Shown piece after piece: positions 25,897 to 35,556 of a stretch of DNA of 64,000 nt. This DNA is from an uncultured Sphingomonadales bacterium (GTDB taxonomy: Bacteria; Pseudomonadota; Alphaproteobacteria; Sphingomonadales; Sphingomonadaceae). Under the pieces are notes generated by a model that searched no databases, was not told the DNA's origin, and saw only the letters and a program-made list of their open reading frames with translations. The position numbers and the translations under genes were made by a program. The DNA is taken from assembly GCA_903832325.1 (NCBI GenBank), contig CAILBC010000020.1, forward strand, positions 124,001 to 188,000, written 5' to 3'. The stretch's first letter is position 1, and the number at the start of each line of letters is the position of its first letter.

Positions 25897-26222
25897 CGGA
25901 TAAAGCGTTAGGCCATTGCGCGGGTAAAGGTACAGCCCCCCAAATGCATATCCGCAGGCAAATCAGGGCGCAAACCCGGGTAAATCTGACCCCTGCGCGC
26001 CACACCGGCCTGAAATTGCGCCGAATGCGGCAGAAATATGATCCGGCCGTCGCCATTGCCGCCCGACTTTGCCATATTGCCGCCGCGAATGCAGCGTAGC
26101 GGCGCCCATCAGGACAGGCGCGCGCTTGCCGTTTTTGCGCCATGACCCCATCTGGCCATCATGGCCCCGGTCATGCCCCCGTTGCGCCTGGCGCCCGGGC
26201 AGGCCAGAACTGGAGAAGACCC
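25897..26222. other. Divergent intergenic region between DUF2062-cckA and desaturase
   Basis: 326 bases between divergently transcribed genes. It must hold two promoters, but I cannot pick convincing -35/-10 pairs. I find no clear inverted repeat, hairpin or small ORF with a ribosome site in it. The stretch near 26190-26222 supplies the ribosome site (ggagaag) of the desaturase. Confidence 0.4.
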
Positions 26223-27362
26223 GTGTTGCAGCCTGCCCCGATCGCCCCGCCAGCCCCAGCCGGCCCAGCCCAAGCCGGCCCAGCCCATAAGGCCGCCAAT
26301 AGCGGTGGCGCGCGCATCGCGCTGTCGGGCATGGCGGATGATCGCGATCTGCTGCGCACCGCGGCCGAGCTTACGCGCGATCTGCATCGGCCAAACCCGC
26401 GCATCTATTGGCCCGATTTCCTTGGCTCGGCGGGGCTGGGCTATGCCACGCTCGCCGGTGCGATCCTGGCGCATTCGCCGTGGGTGGCGCTGGCCTGCGG
26501 CGTGGTTGCGGTGCTGGCGCTTTATCGCGCGACGCTGTTCATCCACGAAATCACGCACCTCAATCACACCCTGCTGCCCGGGTTCCGGCTGGTGTGGAAC
26601 CTGGTGATCGGGGTGCCGACGATGCTGCCTTCGTTCATGTATGAAGGCATCCACATCCTGCACCACACCCGCGTGAAATACGGCACGGTGGAAGATCCCG
26701 AATATCTGCCGCTCGCGCTGATGAAGCCGTGGTCGCTGCCGCTGTTTTTCATCGTGTCGGTGCTGATGCCGGTGGGGCTGCTGCTGCGGTTTGGCGTGCT
26801 GGGGCCGCTGTCGCTGCTGGTGCCGCCGCTGCGCCGGCTGGTCGTGGCGCGGTTTTCGGGCCTGCAGATGAACCCCCATTATGAACGCCGCGCGCCCGAA
26901 GGCGAATTTGCGCGACAATGGTTCTGGGAAGAACTCGGCGCCAGCGTGGTCGCGGTGTCGATCCTGGGCAGCGCCCTGATCGGCCTGCTGCCGCTGCACG
27001 CGCTGCTGGTCTATATGGCGGTGATCGCGGGCGTGGCGATGGTCAACCAGGCGCGAACCCTTGTGGCGCACCGCTGGGAAAACCAGGGCGATCCGCTGAC
27101 CGTGACAGCGCAATTCCTCGACAGCACCAATGTGCCCGACGGGTTCCTGCCCTGGCTGTGGGCGCCGGTCGGCCTGCGGTTCCACGCGCTGCACCATCTG
27201 CTGCCCAGCCTGCCCTATCACGCGCTGGGCACGGCGCACGCGCGCATTGCCGCCGCGGTGGCCCCCGATTCGACGTATACCCGCGCCAATTACGCCACGC
27301 TGCGCGGGCTGCTGGGGCACTTGCTGGCCAGCACCATGGCCCAGCGCAACCGCGCCCGCTGA
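26223..27362 (+). CDS. Fatty acid desaturase family protein
   Basis: A 379-residue integral membrane di-iron enzyme. Histidine boxes are HEITH (in FIHEITHLNH), HILHH and HALHH, with four or more hydrophobic segments between them, the usual pattern of acyl-lipid desaturases and hydroxylases. The start is taken as GTG 26223 because ggagaag lies 6 bases upstream. The first 35 residues are Pro/Ala-rich, encoded by a degenerate repeat of cccagccggcccag, and precede the conserved region. Substrate not determinable from sequence; membrane lipid or carotenoid-type modification is possible. Confidence 0.85.
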   Translation: MLQPAPIAPPAPAGPAQAGPAHKAANSGGARIALSGMADDRDLLRTAAELTRDLHRPNPRIYWPDFLGSAGLGYATLAGAILAHSPWVALACGVVAVLALYRATLFIHEITHLNHTLLPGFRLVWNLVIGVPTMLPSFMYEGIHILHHTRVKYGTVEDPEYLPLALMKPWSLPLFFIVSVLMPVGLLLRFGVLGPLSLLVPPLRRLVVARFSGLQMNPHYERRAPEGEFARQWFWEELGASVVAVSILGSALIGLLPLHALLVYMAVIAGVAMVNQARTLVAHRWENQGDPLTVTAQFLDSTNVPDGFLPWLWAPVGLRFHALHHLLPSLPYHALGTAHARIAAAVAPDSTYTRANYATLRGLLGHLLASTMAQRNRAR

Positions 27363-27364
27363 CG

Positions 27365-27802
27365 ATGGCCTGGCGCCTCGCCGTCCGCGACGACCCCGCC
27401 GACACCGACCGCGAAGCCATTCTGGCCCCGTTGCGCGCCTATAACCGCGCGCAGGCCGGCGATGCGCGGGTGCGACCGGTGGCGATCGTGGTGGAAGACG
27501 AAGCCGGCGCGGTTGCCGGGGGCCTGTGGGGCCGCATCGGCTATGGCTGGCTGTTCATCGAACTGCTTGTCGTGCCCGAAGCCGCACGCGGCGCCGGCCT
27601 TGGCCGCCAATTGATGGCCCGGGCCGAAGCCATGGCGCGCGACGCGGAGTGCGCCGGCATCTGGCTCGACACGTTCGAATTCCAGGCGCGCGGGTTTTAC
27701 GAAAAGCTGGGCTTTTCGCTGTTCGGCACGCTGGACGATTATCCGGCCGGCCATCACCGCTATTTCCTGATGAAGCGGCTGGACGGGGCTTCCACTGACT
27801 AG
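27365..27802 (+). CDS. GNAT family N-acetyltransferase
   Basis: A 145-residue GNAT protein. The acetyl-CoA pyrophosphate loop is in VVPEAARGAGLGRQLM (R/QxxGxG/A form), followed by the strand-helix pattern WLDTFEFQARGFYEKLGF, which is a standard GNAT C-terminus. The ATG lies 2 bases after the desaturase stop, so the genes are cotranscribed. The substrate is unknown; close types acetylate small amines or antibiotics. Confidence 0.88.
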   Translation: MAWRLAVRDDPADTDREAILAPLRAYNRAQAGDARVRPVAIVVEDEAGAVAGGLWGRIGYGWLFIELLVVPEAARGAGLGRQLMARAEAMARDAECAGIWLDTFEFQARGFYEKLGFSLFGTLDDYPAGHHRYFLMKRLDGASTD

Positions 27803-27858
27803 GCAGCGGGTGATCTGTTTGGCCCCACTGGCGGGATCAGACTAACGGAGGAGTGGCA

Positions 27859-28419
27859 ATGTTTGGCGCTGTCGATATGTTTGCCAAGGCCTTTACGCCG
27901 GTCGAAGGTGGCTACCTCTATTATCCTTCTGCAAGGTCAGGAGCCAAATTCGTATCGAACGACGAATTTGAAATTCTAATCGCGGATTGGCAAAAAATCG
28001 CCGGCATGAAAGGCATTTTCAAGGCCGTCGGGCTGATCGTTCTGGTCATTCTGATTTCTACGCTTGCGGGTGCATTTTTGGGCTTGCCAGACTGGGCCGT
28101 CAGGGCCTGCAGCATGCTATGTATTCCGCTGTTTGTGTTCTGGTTGTTTCGCGCAGTTCTCTCACCGCGCCGCATGGTTCGCGATCGGCCAGACGCCGCG
28201 CCGCCCCGCAAGAAGCAGCAGGTCCGCAAAGACGCGCGCAACGCCCTGACCTGGCGAATGATCATTTTTTGTCTGCTTTTCAGCGCCAGCATTTTCTTCA
28301 GCACCGTTTTTTCCGAGGGTCGGGCTCAATCCGACTGGGCCTGGATCATAGTCAGTGGCGCGATGCTGGTCTGCTATCTCTGGTTAGCAATCCGAAAACT
28401 TGGAGACCAATACCGGTAA
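27859..28419 (+). CDS. Multi-pass membrane protein of unknown function
   Basis: A 186-residue protein with a strong ribosome site (ggaggag, 5 bases before ATG 27859). Hydrophobic segments lie at about 53-73, 80-98, 135-152 and 160-177, with a basic cytoplasmic loop (PPRKKQQVRKDARN) in the middle. The N-terminal 50 residues are polar and contain a GGYLYYP motif. Base composition is clearly less GC-rich than its neighbours, and codon choice is less biased, suggesting later acquisition. No family recognised. Confidence 0.7.
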   Translation: MFGAVDMFAKAFTPVEGGYLYYPSARSGAKFVSNDEFEILIADWQKIAGMKGIFKAVGLIVLVILISTLAGAFLGLPDWAVRACSMLCIPLFVFWLFRAVLSPRRMVRDRPDAAPPRKKQQVRKDARNALTWRMIIFCLLFSASIFFSTVFSEGRAQSDWAWIIVSGAMLVCYLWLAIRKLGDQYR

Positions 28420-28510
28420 TCGGTCCTTGGCAGCATGAACAACGTCATGGCGCGTTCAGGGTCTGATGGCATGCTGTACCATGGCTGACCTTGGTCACCT
28501 GCCCCAACCC

Positions 28511-28541
28511 CGCGCATCCTGAGCATGTCGAAGGATGCGCG
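28511..28541. repeat. REP-like palindromic element
   Basis: Perfect 10-bp arms cgcgcatcct (28511-28520) and aggatgcgcg (28532-28541) enclose gagcatgtcga, forming the tgagcatgtcgaagg core that resembles extragenic palindromes common in sphingomonads. A related fragment (caacaggctcagcc) occurs about 70 bases downstream. Confidence 0.65.
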
Positions 28542-28672
28542 CTGGCGTTTGGTCTTGATCCGGCTGGATTGAAATCGGGGCGTCAGATGGGCATTCGCGC
28601 GCATTGTTCAACAGGCTCAGCCAAGCGCAACATGCAAAGATGAGCGGGGAACAGAGTTTTACCCTTGGGTAG

Positions 28673-29155
28673 TCACCCGTGCTCGCGCATGATCCGGGCC
28701 TTGTCGCGTTGCCAGTCGCGGTCTTTCACCGTGGCGCGCTTGTCGGCGGCGTTTTTGCCTTTGGCCAGCGCGAGTTCGACTTTGGCCCGGCCCCGTCCGT
28801 TGAAATAGACTGACAATGGCACCAGCGTCATGCCCTTGCGTTCCACCGCGCCGTGAAACTTGGCGATCTCGCGCTCTTTCAGCAGCAGTTTGCGCACGCG
28901 CTTGGGTTCGTGGTTGAACCGGTTGCCGTGGCTGAATTCGGGAATGTTGGAATTGATCAGCCAGACTTCGCCATTTTTCACTTCGGCATAGCTTTCGGCG
29001 ATCGATCCCTGGCCAAAGCGCAGCGATTTGACCTCTGTCCCGGTCAGCGCGATGCCCGCCTCATAGACGTCCTCGATGAAATATTCGAAGCGCGCGCGCC
29101 GGTTTTCAGCGACGATTTTCTTTTTGTCGAATTCGGGTGGGGTCGGACGGGCCAT
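28673..29155 (-). CDS. smpB: SsrA-binding protein SmpB
   Basis: A 160-residue tmRNA-binding protein essential for trans-translation, rescuing stalled ribosomes. Family blocks are present: [19 protein letters not shown], the [17 protein letters not shown] region, [13 protein letters not shown] and the basic C-terminal tail [17 protein letters not shown] that mimics codon-anticodon pairing. The ATG at 29155 gives the normal N-terminus; a longer open frame upstream is not conserved. Confidence 0.97.
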   Translation of the reverse strand: MARPTPPEFDKKKIVAENRRARFEYFIEDVYEAGIALTGTEVKSLRFGQGSIAESYAEVKNGEVWLINSNIPEFSHGNRFNHEPKRVRKLLLKEREIAKFHGAVERKGMTLVPLSVYFNGRGRAKVELALAKGKNAADKRATVKDRDWQRDKARIMREHG

Positions 29156-29263
29156 GATCCCCGCGCATGTAGGGTGCCATGCGCGCAATTGCAAAGAAAC
29201 TTGCCAAGCCGGAACTTCGCCCCCGCCCAGCGGTGGTTCATGCGCTGCATTGCAACATGAAAC

Positions 29264-30442
29264 ATGCAGCCAAATCCCGTGATCGATGCTATTCCCGCGA
29301 TCATGACCCAACCCTCCTCCCCCGCCAGCCCCGATGCCAGCCCGGAAGCCCGGACCGTGCTCGTGCTGCAGGGCGGCGGCGCGCTCGGCGCCTACCAGGG
29401 CGGCGTGTATGAGGCGCTCGATGCCGCCGAATTCTGCCCCCACTGGGTGGCGGGCATTTCAATCGGCGCGGTCAATGCCGCGCTGATCGCGGGCAATCCG
29501 CCCGAACGCCGGCTGGCCGCGCTGCGCACGTTCTGGGATCGCGCATCGGAACGCGTGCCCTTCCCCGCGCCGTTTACCGATGGCTGGGGCCGCAAACTGT
29601 TCAATGAAGCTGCTGCCGCCACCGTGGCGCTGACCGGAATTCCCGGATTTTTCACCCCGCGCTGGACGGTGCCCAGCCTAGCCCTGCCCGGCACGCCCGA
29701 GGCGATCAGCCTTTATGACACCACCCCGTTGCGCAGGACGCTGGAGGAACTGGTCGATTTCGATCTGCTGAATGACGGGCCGATGCGGTTCAGCGTGGGC
29801 GCGGTCAATGTGTTGACGGGCAATTTCGTCTATTTCGACAATCGTGATCGCCGCATCGGGCCCGAACACATCATGGCCAGCGGCGCGCTGCCGCCCGGCT
29901 TTCCCCCGGTGATGATCGATGGCGAACCCTATTGGGATGGCGGCATCGTATCGAACACGCCGCTGCAATATGTGCTCGATGAACGCGGCGAAGGCGCGCT
30001 GCTGGTGTTTCAGGTCGATCTGTTCAGCGCGCGCGGGATGATGCCGCGCACTCTGGCCGAGGCGGTGCAGCGCGAAAAGGACATCCGCTTTTCCAGCCGC
30101 ACCCGGCTCAACACCGATATCCACACGCGCATAGCCGATCTGGAGGAAAGGCTGGCCCGGCTCGCCGCGCGCCTGCCCGAAAACCTGCACCAAAGCCTGC
30201 AGGATGATCCCGACTATATCGCGCTCACCCGGCGCCACAGCAGCGGCCCGGTGACGATACTGCATCTGATAAACCGGTCCGAAGACTATGAATCCCAAGG
30301 CAAGGACTATGAATTTTCGCGCGCCACGCTGACCGGGCACTGGCAGGCGGGCCTGGCCGATGTCACCCGCTCGCTCGCCAGCCCGCGCTGGCACCACCGC
30401 ACCCCGCCGACACGCGGCATCGTCACGCTCGATCTCGAATGA
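29264..30442 (+). CDS. Patatin-like phospholipase (DUF3734-type)
   Basis: A 392-residue cytoplasmic patatin. The oxyanion motif is [11 protein letters not shown] (37-47), the nucleophile Ser66 in GISIGAVN, and the catalytic Asp225 in [11 protein letters not shown], so the Ser-Asp dyad is intact. The C-terminal region with [12 protein letters not shown] is typical of the DUF3734 extension. It is followed 25 bases later by 3-hydroxybutyrate dehydrogenase, a pairing that suggests a role in polyhydroxybutyrate or lipid turnover (inference). Start uncertain: ATG 29264 or ATG 29303, neither with a strong ribosome site. Confidence 0.88.
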   Translation: MQPNPVIDAIPAIMTQPSSPASPDASPEARTVLVLQGGGALGAYQGGVYEALDAAEFCPHWVAGISIGAVNAALIAGNPPERRLAALRTFWDRASERVPFPAPFTDGWGRKLFNEAAAATVALTGIPGFFTPRWTVPSLALPGTPEAISLYDTTPLRRTLEELVDFDLLNDGPMRFSVGAVNVLTGNFVYFDNRDRRIGPEHIMASGALPPGFPPVMIDGEPYWDGGIVSNTPLQYVLDERGEGALLVFQVDLFSARGMMPRTLAEAVQREKDIRFSSRTRLNTDIHTRIADLEERLARLAARLPENLHQSLQDDPDYIALTRRHSSGPVTILHLINRSEDYESQGKDYEFSRATLTGHWQAGLADVTRSLASPRWHHRTPPTRGIVTLDLE

Positions 30443-30467
30443 TCCCCCCGAACAGGAGCCAACCCCC

Positions 30468-31262
30468 ATGCAACTCGACAGCAAAGTTTCGCTGATCACC
30501 GGCGCCGCCAGCGGCATTGGCCTGGGCATTGCGCGCCGCTTTGCCGCGGCCGGCGGGCGCGTGGCGATTGCCGATCTGCGGCTCGATGCGGCGCAGGCCG
30601 CCGCCGATGCCATCAATGCCGATCACCCCGGCGCGGCGATGCCCGTGGCGATGGCCGTGGCGATGGACGTCAGCAACGAAGATGCCGTGAACGCCGGCGT
30701 TGCCGCCGTGGTCGCCGCCTGGGGCACGATCGACATCCTGATTTCCAACGCGGGCATCCAGATCGTCAATCCGGTGGAATCGTTCGCCTTTGCCGATTGG
30801 AAAAAGCTGCTGGCAATCCACCTGGATGGCGCATTCCTGACCAGCAAGGCGGTGCTTCCGCACATGTATGCGCAAAAATCCGGCACGATCCTGTTCATGG
30901 GGTCGGTCCATTCCAAAGAAGCCTCCCCGTTGAAAAGCGCCTATGTCACGGCCAAGCACGGGCTGCTCGGCCTGTCGCGCGTGATCGCAAAGGAAGGCGG
31001 CAGCAAAGGCGTGCGCAGCAATGTGATCTGCCCCGGCTTTGTCCGCACCCCGCTGGTGGACAAACAGATCCCAGAACAGGCGCGCGAACTGGGCATCAGC
31101 GAAGACGAGGTGATCAAAAAGGTCATGCTCGGCCAGACCGTCGACGGCGAATTTACCACCGTGGAAGACATCGCCGAAGTCGCGCTGTTCTTCGCCGCCT
31201 TCCCCACCAACGCGCTGACCGGTCAGTCGCTGACTGCCAGCCACGGCTGGTCAATGACCTGA
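30468..31262 (+). CDS. bdhA: 3-hydroxybutyrate dehydrogenase (SDR family)
   Basis: A 264-residue short-chain dehydrogenase. The NAD site is TGAASGIG (11-18), NAG lies at 94-96, and the catalytic residues are Ser146, Tyr159 and Lys163 (YVTAK). The [21 protein letters not shown] segment and the C-terminal SLTASHGW are typical of 3-hydroxybutyrate dehydrogenases, which interconvert 3-hydroxybutyrate and acetoacetate. A clear ribosome site (aggag) lies 9 bases upstream. A short tandem duplication (gtggcgatggcc) adds a few residues before the conserved MDV. Confidence 0.9.
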   Translation: MQLDSKVSLITGAASGIGLGIARRFAAAGGRVAIADLRLDAAQAAADAINADHPGAAMPVAMAVAMDVSNEDAVNAGVAAVVAAWGTIDILISNAGIQIVNPVESFAFADWKKLLAIHLDGAFLTSKAVLPHMYAQKSGTILFMGSVHSKEASPLKSAYVTAKHGLLGLSRVIAKEGGSKGVRSNVICPGFVRTPLVDKQIPEQARELGISEDEVIKKVMLGQTVDGEFTTVEDIAEVALFFAAFPTNALTGQSLTASHGWSMT

Positions 31263-31345
31263 TCACGGGCGGGCCGGCCCGCCTGGTATCGGATCAAAGC
31301 TGACCGCTGCTGGCAGCAATCTATCTCTTGATCATCACGGATACT

Positions 31346-32227
31346 CTAAACCAGCCCCGCATGCACCAGCGCGGCGTCCACCGCTTCGCGCGCCGGCTCG
31401 CTGCACCGGACCAGCGGCAGGCGCAGCTCGTCGGTGATCCAGTCGTGCACGCGGGTCAGCGCGTATTTCAGCGGCGCGGGGCTGGCGTCTTCGAACATGG
31501 CATAGTGCAACGGATAGAGCCGGTCGTTCAGTTCGCGCGCCAGCACGAAATCGTTGGCGGCGCAGGCGGCCTGGAAATCGGCGCAAAGCCGCGGCGCGAC
31601 ATTGGCGGTGACCGAAATGCAGCCCACCGCGCCCGCGGCATTGGCCGGCAGCGCGAGTTCGTCATCACCCGACAACTGGCAGAAATGCTTGCCGATGCCC
31701 ATGCGGTGGTCGGTCACGCGCGACAGGTCGCCGCTGGCATCCTTGATGCCGATGATCCGGTCGGGAAAACGGCGGGCGAGTTCGCACACCGTTTCGGGCA
31801 GCATATCGGTCACCGTGCGGCCGGGCACGTTGTACAGGATGATCGGCAGGTCGATATGATCAGCCAGATAGCTGAAATGCGCGATCAGGCCGGCCTGGCT
31901 GGGGCGGTTGTAATAGGGCGCGACCAGCAGCGCGGCCGAAGCGCCGCATTTTTTGGAAAAGGTCATGTGCAGCAGCGCGTTCATCGTGTCGTTGCTGCCG
32001 CAGCCGGCGATCACCGGCACGCGGCCGGCGGCCTGTTCCACGCACAGTTCGATCACGCGGTGGTGTTCGGCATTGGACAGCGTGGAATTTTCACCGGTCG
32101 TGCCGCAGGGCACCAGCGCCGACGATCCGTTTTCGATCTGCCAGTCGACCAGCCGCCGAAACGCTTTCTCATCCAGCGCCCCGTCGCGAAAAGGAGTCAC
32201 CAGGGCCGGAATGGAGCCGGAAAACAT
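31346..32227 (-). CDS. dapA: 4-hydroxy-tetrahydrodipicolinate synthase
   Basis: A 293-residue TIM-barrel aldolase condensing pyruvate with aspartate semialdehyde, first step of the diaminopimelate/lysine branch. Diagnostic residues are CGTTGE (41-46), YNVPGRT with Tyr132, and the Schiff-base lysine Lys162 in IGIKDASGD. Length and order are standard. It is divergent from the lytic transglycosylase gene, which uses the same cell-wall context. Confidence 0.95.
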   Translation of the reverse strand: MFSGSIPALVTPFRDGALDEKAFRRLVDWQIENGSSALVPCGTTGENSTLSNAEHHRVIELCVEQAAGRVPVIAGCGSNDTMNALLHMTFSKKCGASAALLVAPYYNRPSQAGLIAHFSYLADHIDLPIILYNVPGRTVTDMLPETVCELARRFPDRIIGIKDASGDLSRVTDHRMGIGKHFCQLSGDDELALPANAAGAVGCISVTANVAPRLCADFQAACAANDFVLARELNDRLYPLHYAMFEDASPAPLKYALTRVHDWITDELRLPLVRCSEPAREAVDAALVHAGLV

Positions 32228-32321
32228 GGACTTTGTTCCTCAACTTGGGGCATGACATGACACAGGCGGCGCGTAACGTGCCGCCCGCAACCCGCCGCCT
32301 GATAGGAAGATGCCCCCCCCG

Positions 32322-34409
32322 ATGTCCAGCGCGGACATGCATCCAGTGGTTCTGGCCGTGGTTTTGGCCCCCGAACGGCGCGTGCAGCGCGCGGCGCAGC
32401 GCCGCCGCATGGCGCGCAACTGGGCCAAGCTCATGCTGCTGTTTCCGGCGATTGCCGGATCGGTGGCGTGCCATGCCAACGATGCCGATGGGGATGCCAC
32501 GGCCTGGGACCGCGCGCGGGCGCAAGTGCTGGCCCAGGCGCAAAGCCCGATTGCCCAGGCGGTGGACCGGTGGAAGGTGCTGGTGGCGGGCGCGGGGCGC
32601 GGTTTTTCCGACTATGCCGGGTTTGTGGCGAGCTATCCCGGGTTTCCCGATGAAGACCGGCTGCGCCGCGCGGCCGAGGCAGCGCTGGACCGCGAAACGC
32701 CGCCGCCATCGTCGATTGTCGCCTTTTTCGATCGCTTTCCCCCGCTGACCAACCCGGGCCGCGCGCATTATGCGCTGGCGCTGCGCGCGCTGGGCCGGGC
32801 GGAAGCGGGCGATGTGGCCCGTGCCGCGTGGCGCGGCGGGCTGATGAGCGATGCCAGCGAGGCCGCAATCCTGACTTTCTGGAGCAGCACTTTTGCCACG
32901 CCCGATCACGATGCGCGGATCAATGCGCTGTTGTGGGCGGGCGCCACGGCACCGGCGCAGCGGCTGCTGCCCTCCACTTCGCCGGTGGTGCGCGCCACGG
33001 CGCAGGGGCGGCTGGCCACGTTTGCCGGGGGCGATCCCTATGCCGCCGCCGCGCTGCCTGCGGCGCAGCTGGACAGCGACCCCGGCTTTGCCTTTGCCCG
33101 CGCGCGCGAACTGCACCGGCTGGGCCGCACCGGGGCCGAGGCGACGTATCTCGCCAACCGTCCGCCGCTGGCCGCGCAGCCGCTCGAACGGCCGCACTGG
33201 ATTGCCGAATTGCTGGCGGCGGCGCGCGGCGCAGCGTCGATTGGCGATACGACCAGCGCGGCGCGCATTGCGCTGGGCGCGGCCGATGCCTTTGCCCCTG
33301 GCGAAGATATCAGCCAGCAAAGCTATGCCGTGCGCGATGATTACACCTCGCTGATGTGGCATGGCGGGATCAACGCGCTGTGGTATGGCCATGATGGCCC
33401 GGGCGCCGCCACGCTGTTCCGCCGCTATGCCGAGGCGGCGCGAGGACCTGGCGTAAAGGCAAAGGGCTATTACTGGGCGGGCCTGGCGCTGCAGCGCAGC
33501 GGCCATGCGGCCGAAGCGCAGGATGCCTTTGCGCGATCGGCCAGCCACCCCGATCAGTTCTATGGCCTGCTCGCGCTGGAACGCATCGGCCAGACGGTGC
33601 CGCATTTCGCCACGATGCCCCCGCCCGCGCCCACGCCCGAAGAACGCGCGCGGTTTGCCGCCGCGCCGATCACTGCTGCGGTAAAAGAGCTGGCGCGCGC
33701 GGGCGACTGGCAGACCACGATCCGTTTTTTCAAACAGATTGCCGAACAGCAGCAGACCCCGGGGCAGCACGAGCTTGTCGCCGAACTGGCCCAAGGGCTG
33801 GGGCGGCGCGATCTGGGCGTGATCGTGGGCCAGGCCGCGGCCACCCACGGCTATGGCGAATTCACCCGCGTGTCCTTTCCGCTGATCCCGGTGCCGCCCG
33901 AACGCAGCCACACCTGGACAATGATCCACGCGATCATCCGGCAGGAAAGCCAATTTGCGCAAAACGCGGTCAGCCATGCCGGCGCACGCGGGCTGATGCA
34001 GATGATGCCGCGCACTGCGGGCGAACAGGCGGGCAAGCTGGGCTTGTCCTATTCCACGGCAGACCTGCCCAAAACGCTGATTGCCGATCCGCAGTTCAAC
34101 ATTTCGGTGGGCGGCGCCTATTTCGATCATCTGCTTTCGGTGTTCGGCGGCAGCTACCCGCTGGCAGTGGCGGCCTATAACGCGGGCGCGGGCAATGTCG
34201 GCAAATGGCTGCGCGCCAATGGCGATCCGCGCACCGGGCAGATCGAATGGGTGGACTGGATCGAGCGCATTCCGATTTCCGAAACGCGCGGCTATGTCGA
34301 ACACGTGCTGGAAAACGCGGTGGTCTATGAAACGATCAACCCCGACCGCGCCAGCTATGGCGGGCCCAATCCGATGAGCCATTTCCTTGGCAAACAGACC
34401 CCCGGTTGA
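32322..34409 (+). CDS. Soluble lytic murein transglycosylase
   Basis: A 695-residue Slt-type enzyme: an N-terminal signal or anchor region (hydrophobic LMLLFPAIAGSVACHA, with a lipobox-like SVAC), a long alpha-helical superhelix (U-domain) and a C-terminal lysozyme-like domain. The catalytic glutamate is Glu542 in IIRQESQF; the GLMQMMPRTA and AYNAGAGNV motifs complete the GEWL fold. It cleaves peptidoglycan to 1,6-anhydro-muropeptides in the periplasm. Start choice is uncertain: ATG 32310 and 32409 are alternatives, and 32409 would give a more usual signal-peptide length. Confidence 0.9.
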   Translation: MSSADMHPVVLAVVLAPERRVQRAAQRRRMARNWAKLMLLFPAIAGSVACHANDADGDATAWDRARAQVLAQAQSPIAQAVDRWKVLVAGAGRGFSDYAGFVASYPGFPDEDRLRRAAEAALDRETPPPSSIVAFFDRFPPLTNPGRAHYALALRALGRAEAGDVARAAWRGGLMSDASEAAILTFWSSTFATPDHDARINALLWAGATAPAQRLLPSTSPVVRATAQGRLATFAGGDPYAAAALPAAQLDSDPGFAFARARELHRLGRTGAEATYLANRPPLAAQPLERPHWIAELLAAARGAASIGDTTSAARIALGAADAFAPGEDISQQSYAVRDDYTSLMWHGGINALWYGHDGPGAATLFRRYAEAARGPGVKAKGYYWAGLALQRSGHAAEAQDAFARSASHPDQFYGLLALERIGQTVPHFATMPPPAPTPEERARFAAAPITAAVKELARAGDWQTTIRFFKQIAEQQQTPGQHELVAELAQGLGRRDLGVIVGQAAATHGYGEFTRVSFPLIPVPPERSHTWTMIHAIIRQESQFAQNAVSHAGARGLMQMMPRTAGEQAGKLGLSYSTADLPKTLIADPQFNISVGGAYFDHLLSVFGGSYPLAVAAYNAGAGNVGKWLRANGDPRTGQIEWVDWIERIPISETRGYVEHVLENAVVYETINPDRASYGGPNPMSHFLGKQTPG

Positions 34410-34413
34410 TCGC

Positions 34414-34914
34414 GTGAAACCCGATGGCAATCCGATCACGCCGGCGGGCATTGCCGCCCTGCGCGCGCGATACGATCATCTGCTGGGCACCGAGCGCCCG
34501 CAGATTGTCGAAATCGTCAGCTGGGCCGCAGGCAATGGCGACCGTTCGGAAAACGGCGACTATCTCTATGGCCGCAAGCGCATGCGCGAGATCGATCGCG
34601 AGCTGACGTTTCTGGCGCGGCGGATGAAGGCGGCGCGGGTGATCGACCCGGCGCGGCAGGAAGATCACAGCCGTGTGCTGTTTGGTGCCACAGTCGAAAT
34701 TGCCGACGATGATGATGCGCGCCGCGTGCTCACGCTGGTGGGCGATGACGAACAGGATGCCGGCAAGGGCCTGATCGGATGGAGCGCGCCGATCGCGCGG
34801 GCGCTGCGCGGTGCGCGCGTGGGCGATCTGCGCCGGGTGCACTTGCCCGGCGGCGAAAAGGCCTGGGAAGTGATGGCCATTTCCTATCCCGAACAGACCG
34901 GATCACGATCATGA
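34414..34914 (+). CDS. greB: Transcript cleavage factor GreB
   Basis: A 166-residue GreA/GreB family protein that inserts its coiled coil into the RNA polymerase secondary channel and stimulates cleavage of backtracked RNA. The tip motif NGDRSENGDYLYGRKRM, with its acidic residues, is intact, and the C-terminal FKBP-like domain contains VGDDEQDAGKGLIGWSAPIA. The GreB type is favoured over GreA by the ENGDYLYGKK-like signature. The start is GTG 34414, five bases after the transglycosylase stop. Confidence 0.92.
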   Translation: MKPDGNPITPAGIAALRARYDHLLGTERPQIVEIVSWAAGNGDRSENGDYLYGRKRMREIDRELTFLARRMKAARVIDPARQEDHSRVLFGATVEIADDDDARRVLTLVGDDEQDAGKGLIGWSAPIARALRGARVGDLRRVHLPGGEKAWEVMAISYPEQTGSRS

Positions 34915-35540
34915 CGCGCACCCGCCATTTCATCATGCGCCACGGCGAAACGGTGTTCAACCACGCGCTGCGGCTGCAATCGAACACGATCCATACCCCG
35001 CTCACCCGGCTGGGTTGCGACCAGGCGACGCACATGGGCGAAGCGCTGCGCGCGCCGGGCGCATTGGGGCCCGATCCGCATGTTCACGTATCGGACACCG
35101 GCCGCGCGCTGCAGACTCTGGCGCTGATTGCCGAAGGGATCGGGATCGACTGGTTTGCCGCGCAGCAGACGCCGGACTTGCGCGAAATCGACATGGGTTC
35201 GTGGTGCCTGCGCGGCTATGTCGAGGTGGAGGCCGAAGTGGGCCCGATCCGCCTGCCCGATCATCTGCTCCGCCCCGCGCCCGATGGAGAGGACTATCCG
35301 GCGATTGCCGCGCGGCTGCACCGCTGGCTGGCAGGGCCGGGCGCGGCGCCGGGCGATCATCTGGTCGTGATGCACGGCATTTCCAGCCGGGTGCTGCGCG
35401 GGATCATGGCCGGATATCCGGTGCACCCCGATCTGGGCGTGCCGATTGCGCCGTCGCTGGTGCAGGGTTCGATCGCGCTGGTCGAAGGCGGGCAGGAACG
35501 CGTGCTGTTTGGCAGCACCGCGGGGACCGAGCATGCCTGA
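34911..35540 (+). CDS. Histidine phosphatase (phosphoglycerate mutase-like)
   Basis: A 209-residue branch-1 histidine phosphatase. The catalytic RHG motif is MRHGET near the N-terminus; VSDTGRALQT supplies the second arginine region, EIDMGSW the acid and VMHGISSR the second histidine. It overlaps the greB stop by ATGA, so it is translationally coupled. The natural phospho-substrate is unknown. Confidence 0.9.
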   Translation: MTRTRHFIMRHGETVFNHALRLQSNTIHTPLTRLGCDQATHMGEALRAPGALGPDPHVHVSDTGRALQTLALIAEGIGIDWFAAQQTPDLREIDMGSWCLRGYVEVEAEVGPIRLPDHLLRPAPDGEDYPAIAARLHRWLAGPGAAPGDHLVVMHGISSRVLRGIMAGYPVHPDLGVPIAPSLVQGSIALVEGGQERVLFGSTAGTEHA

Positions 35541-35556
35541 TGCCCCCCCTGCTATA

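Noticed and set aside
26109..27320. 403-residue minus-strand open frame
   Set aside because: Opposite the desaturase, which has complete histidine boxes; the antisense frame has no domain and a low-complexity RHH-type composition.
28420..28672. Insertion sequence remnant
   Set aside because: There is only a palindromic REP-like hairpin, with no transposase fragment or target-site duplication visible.
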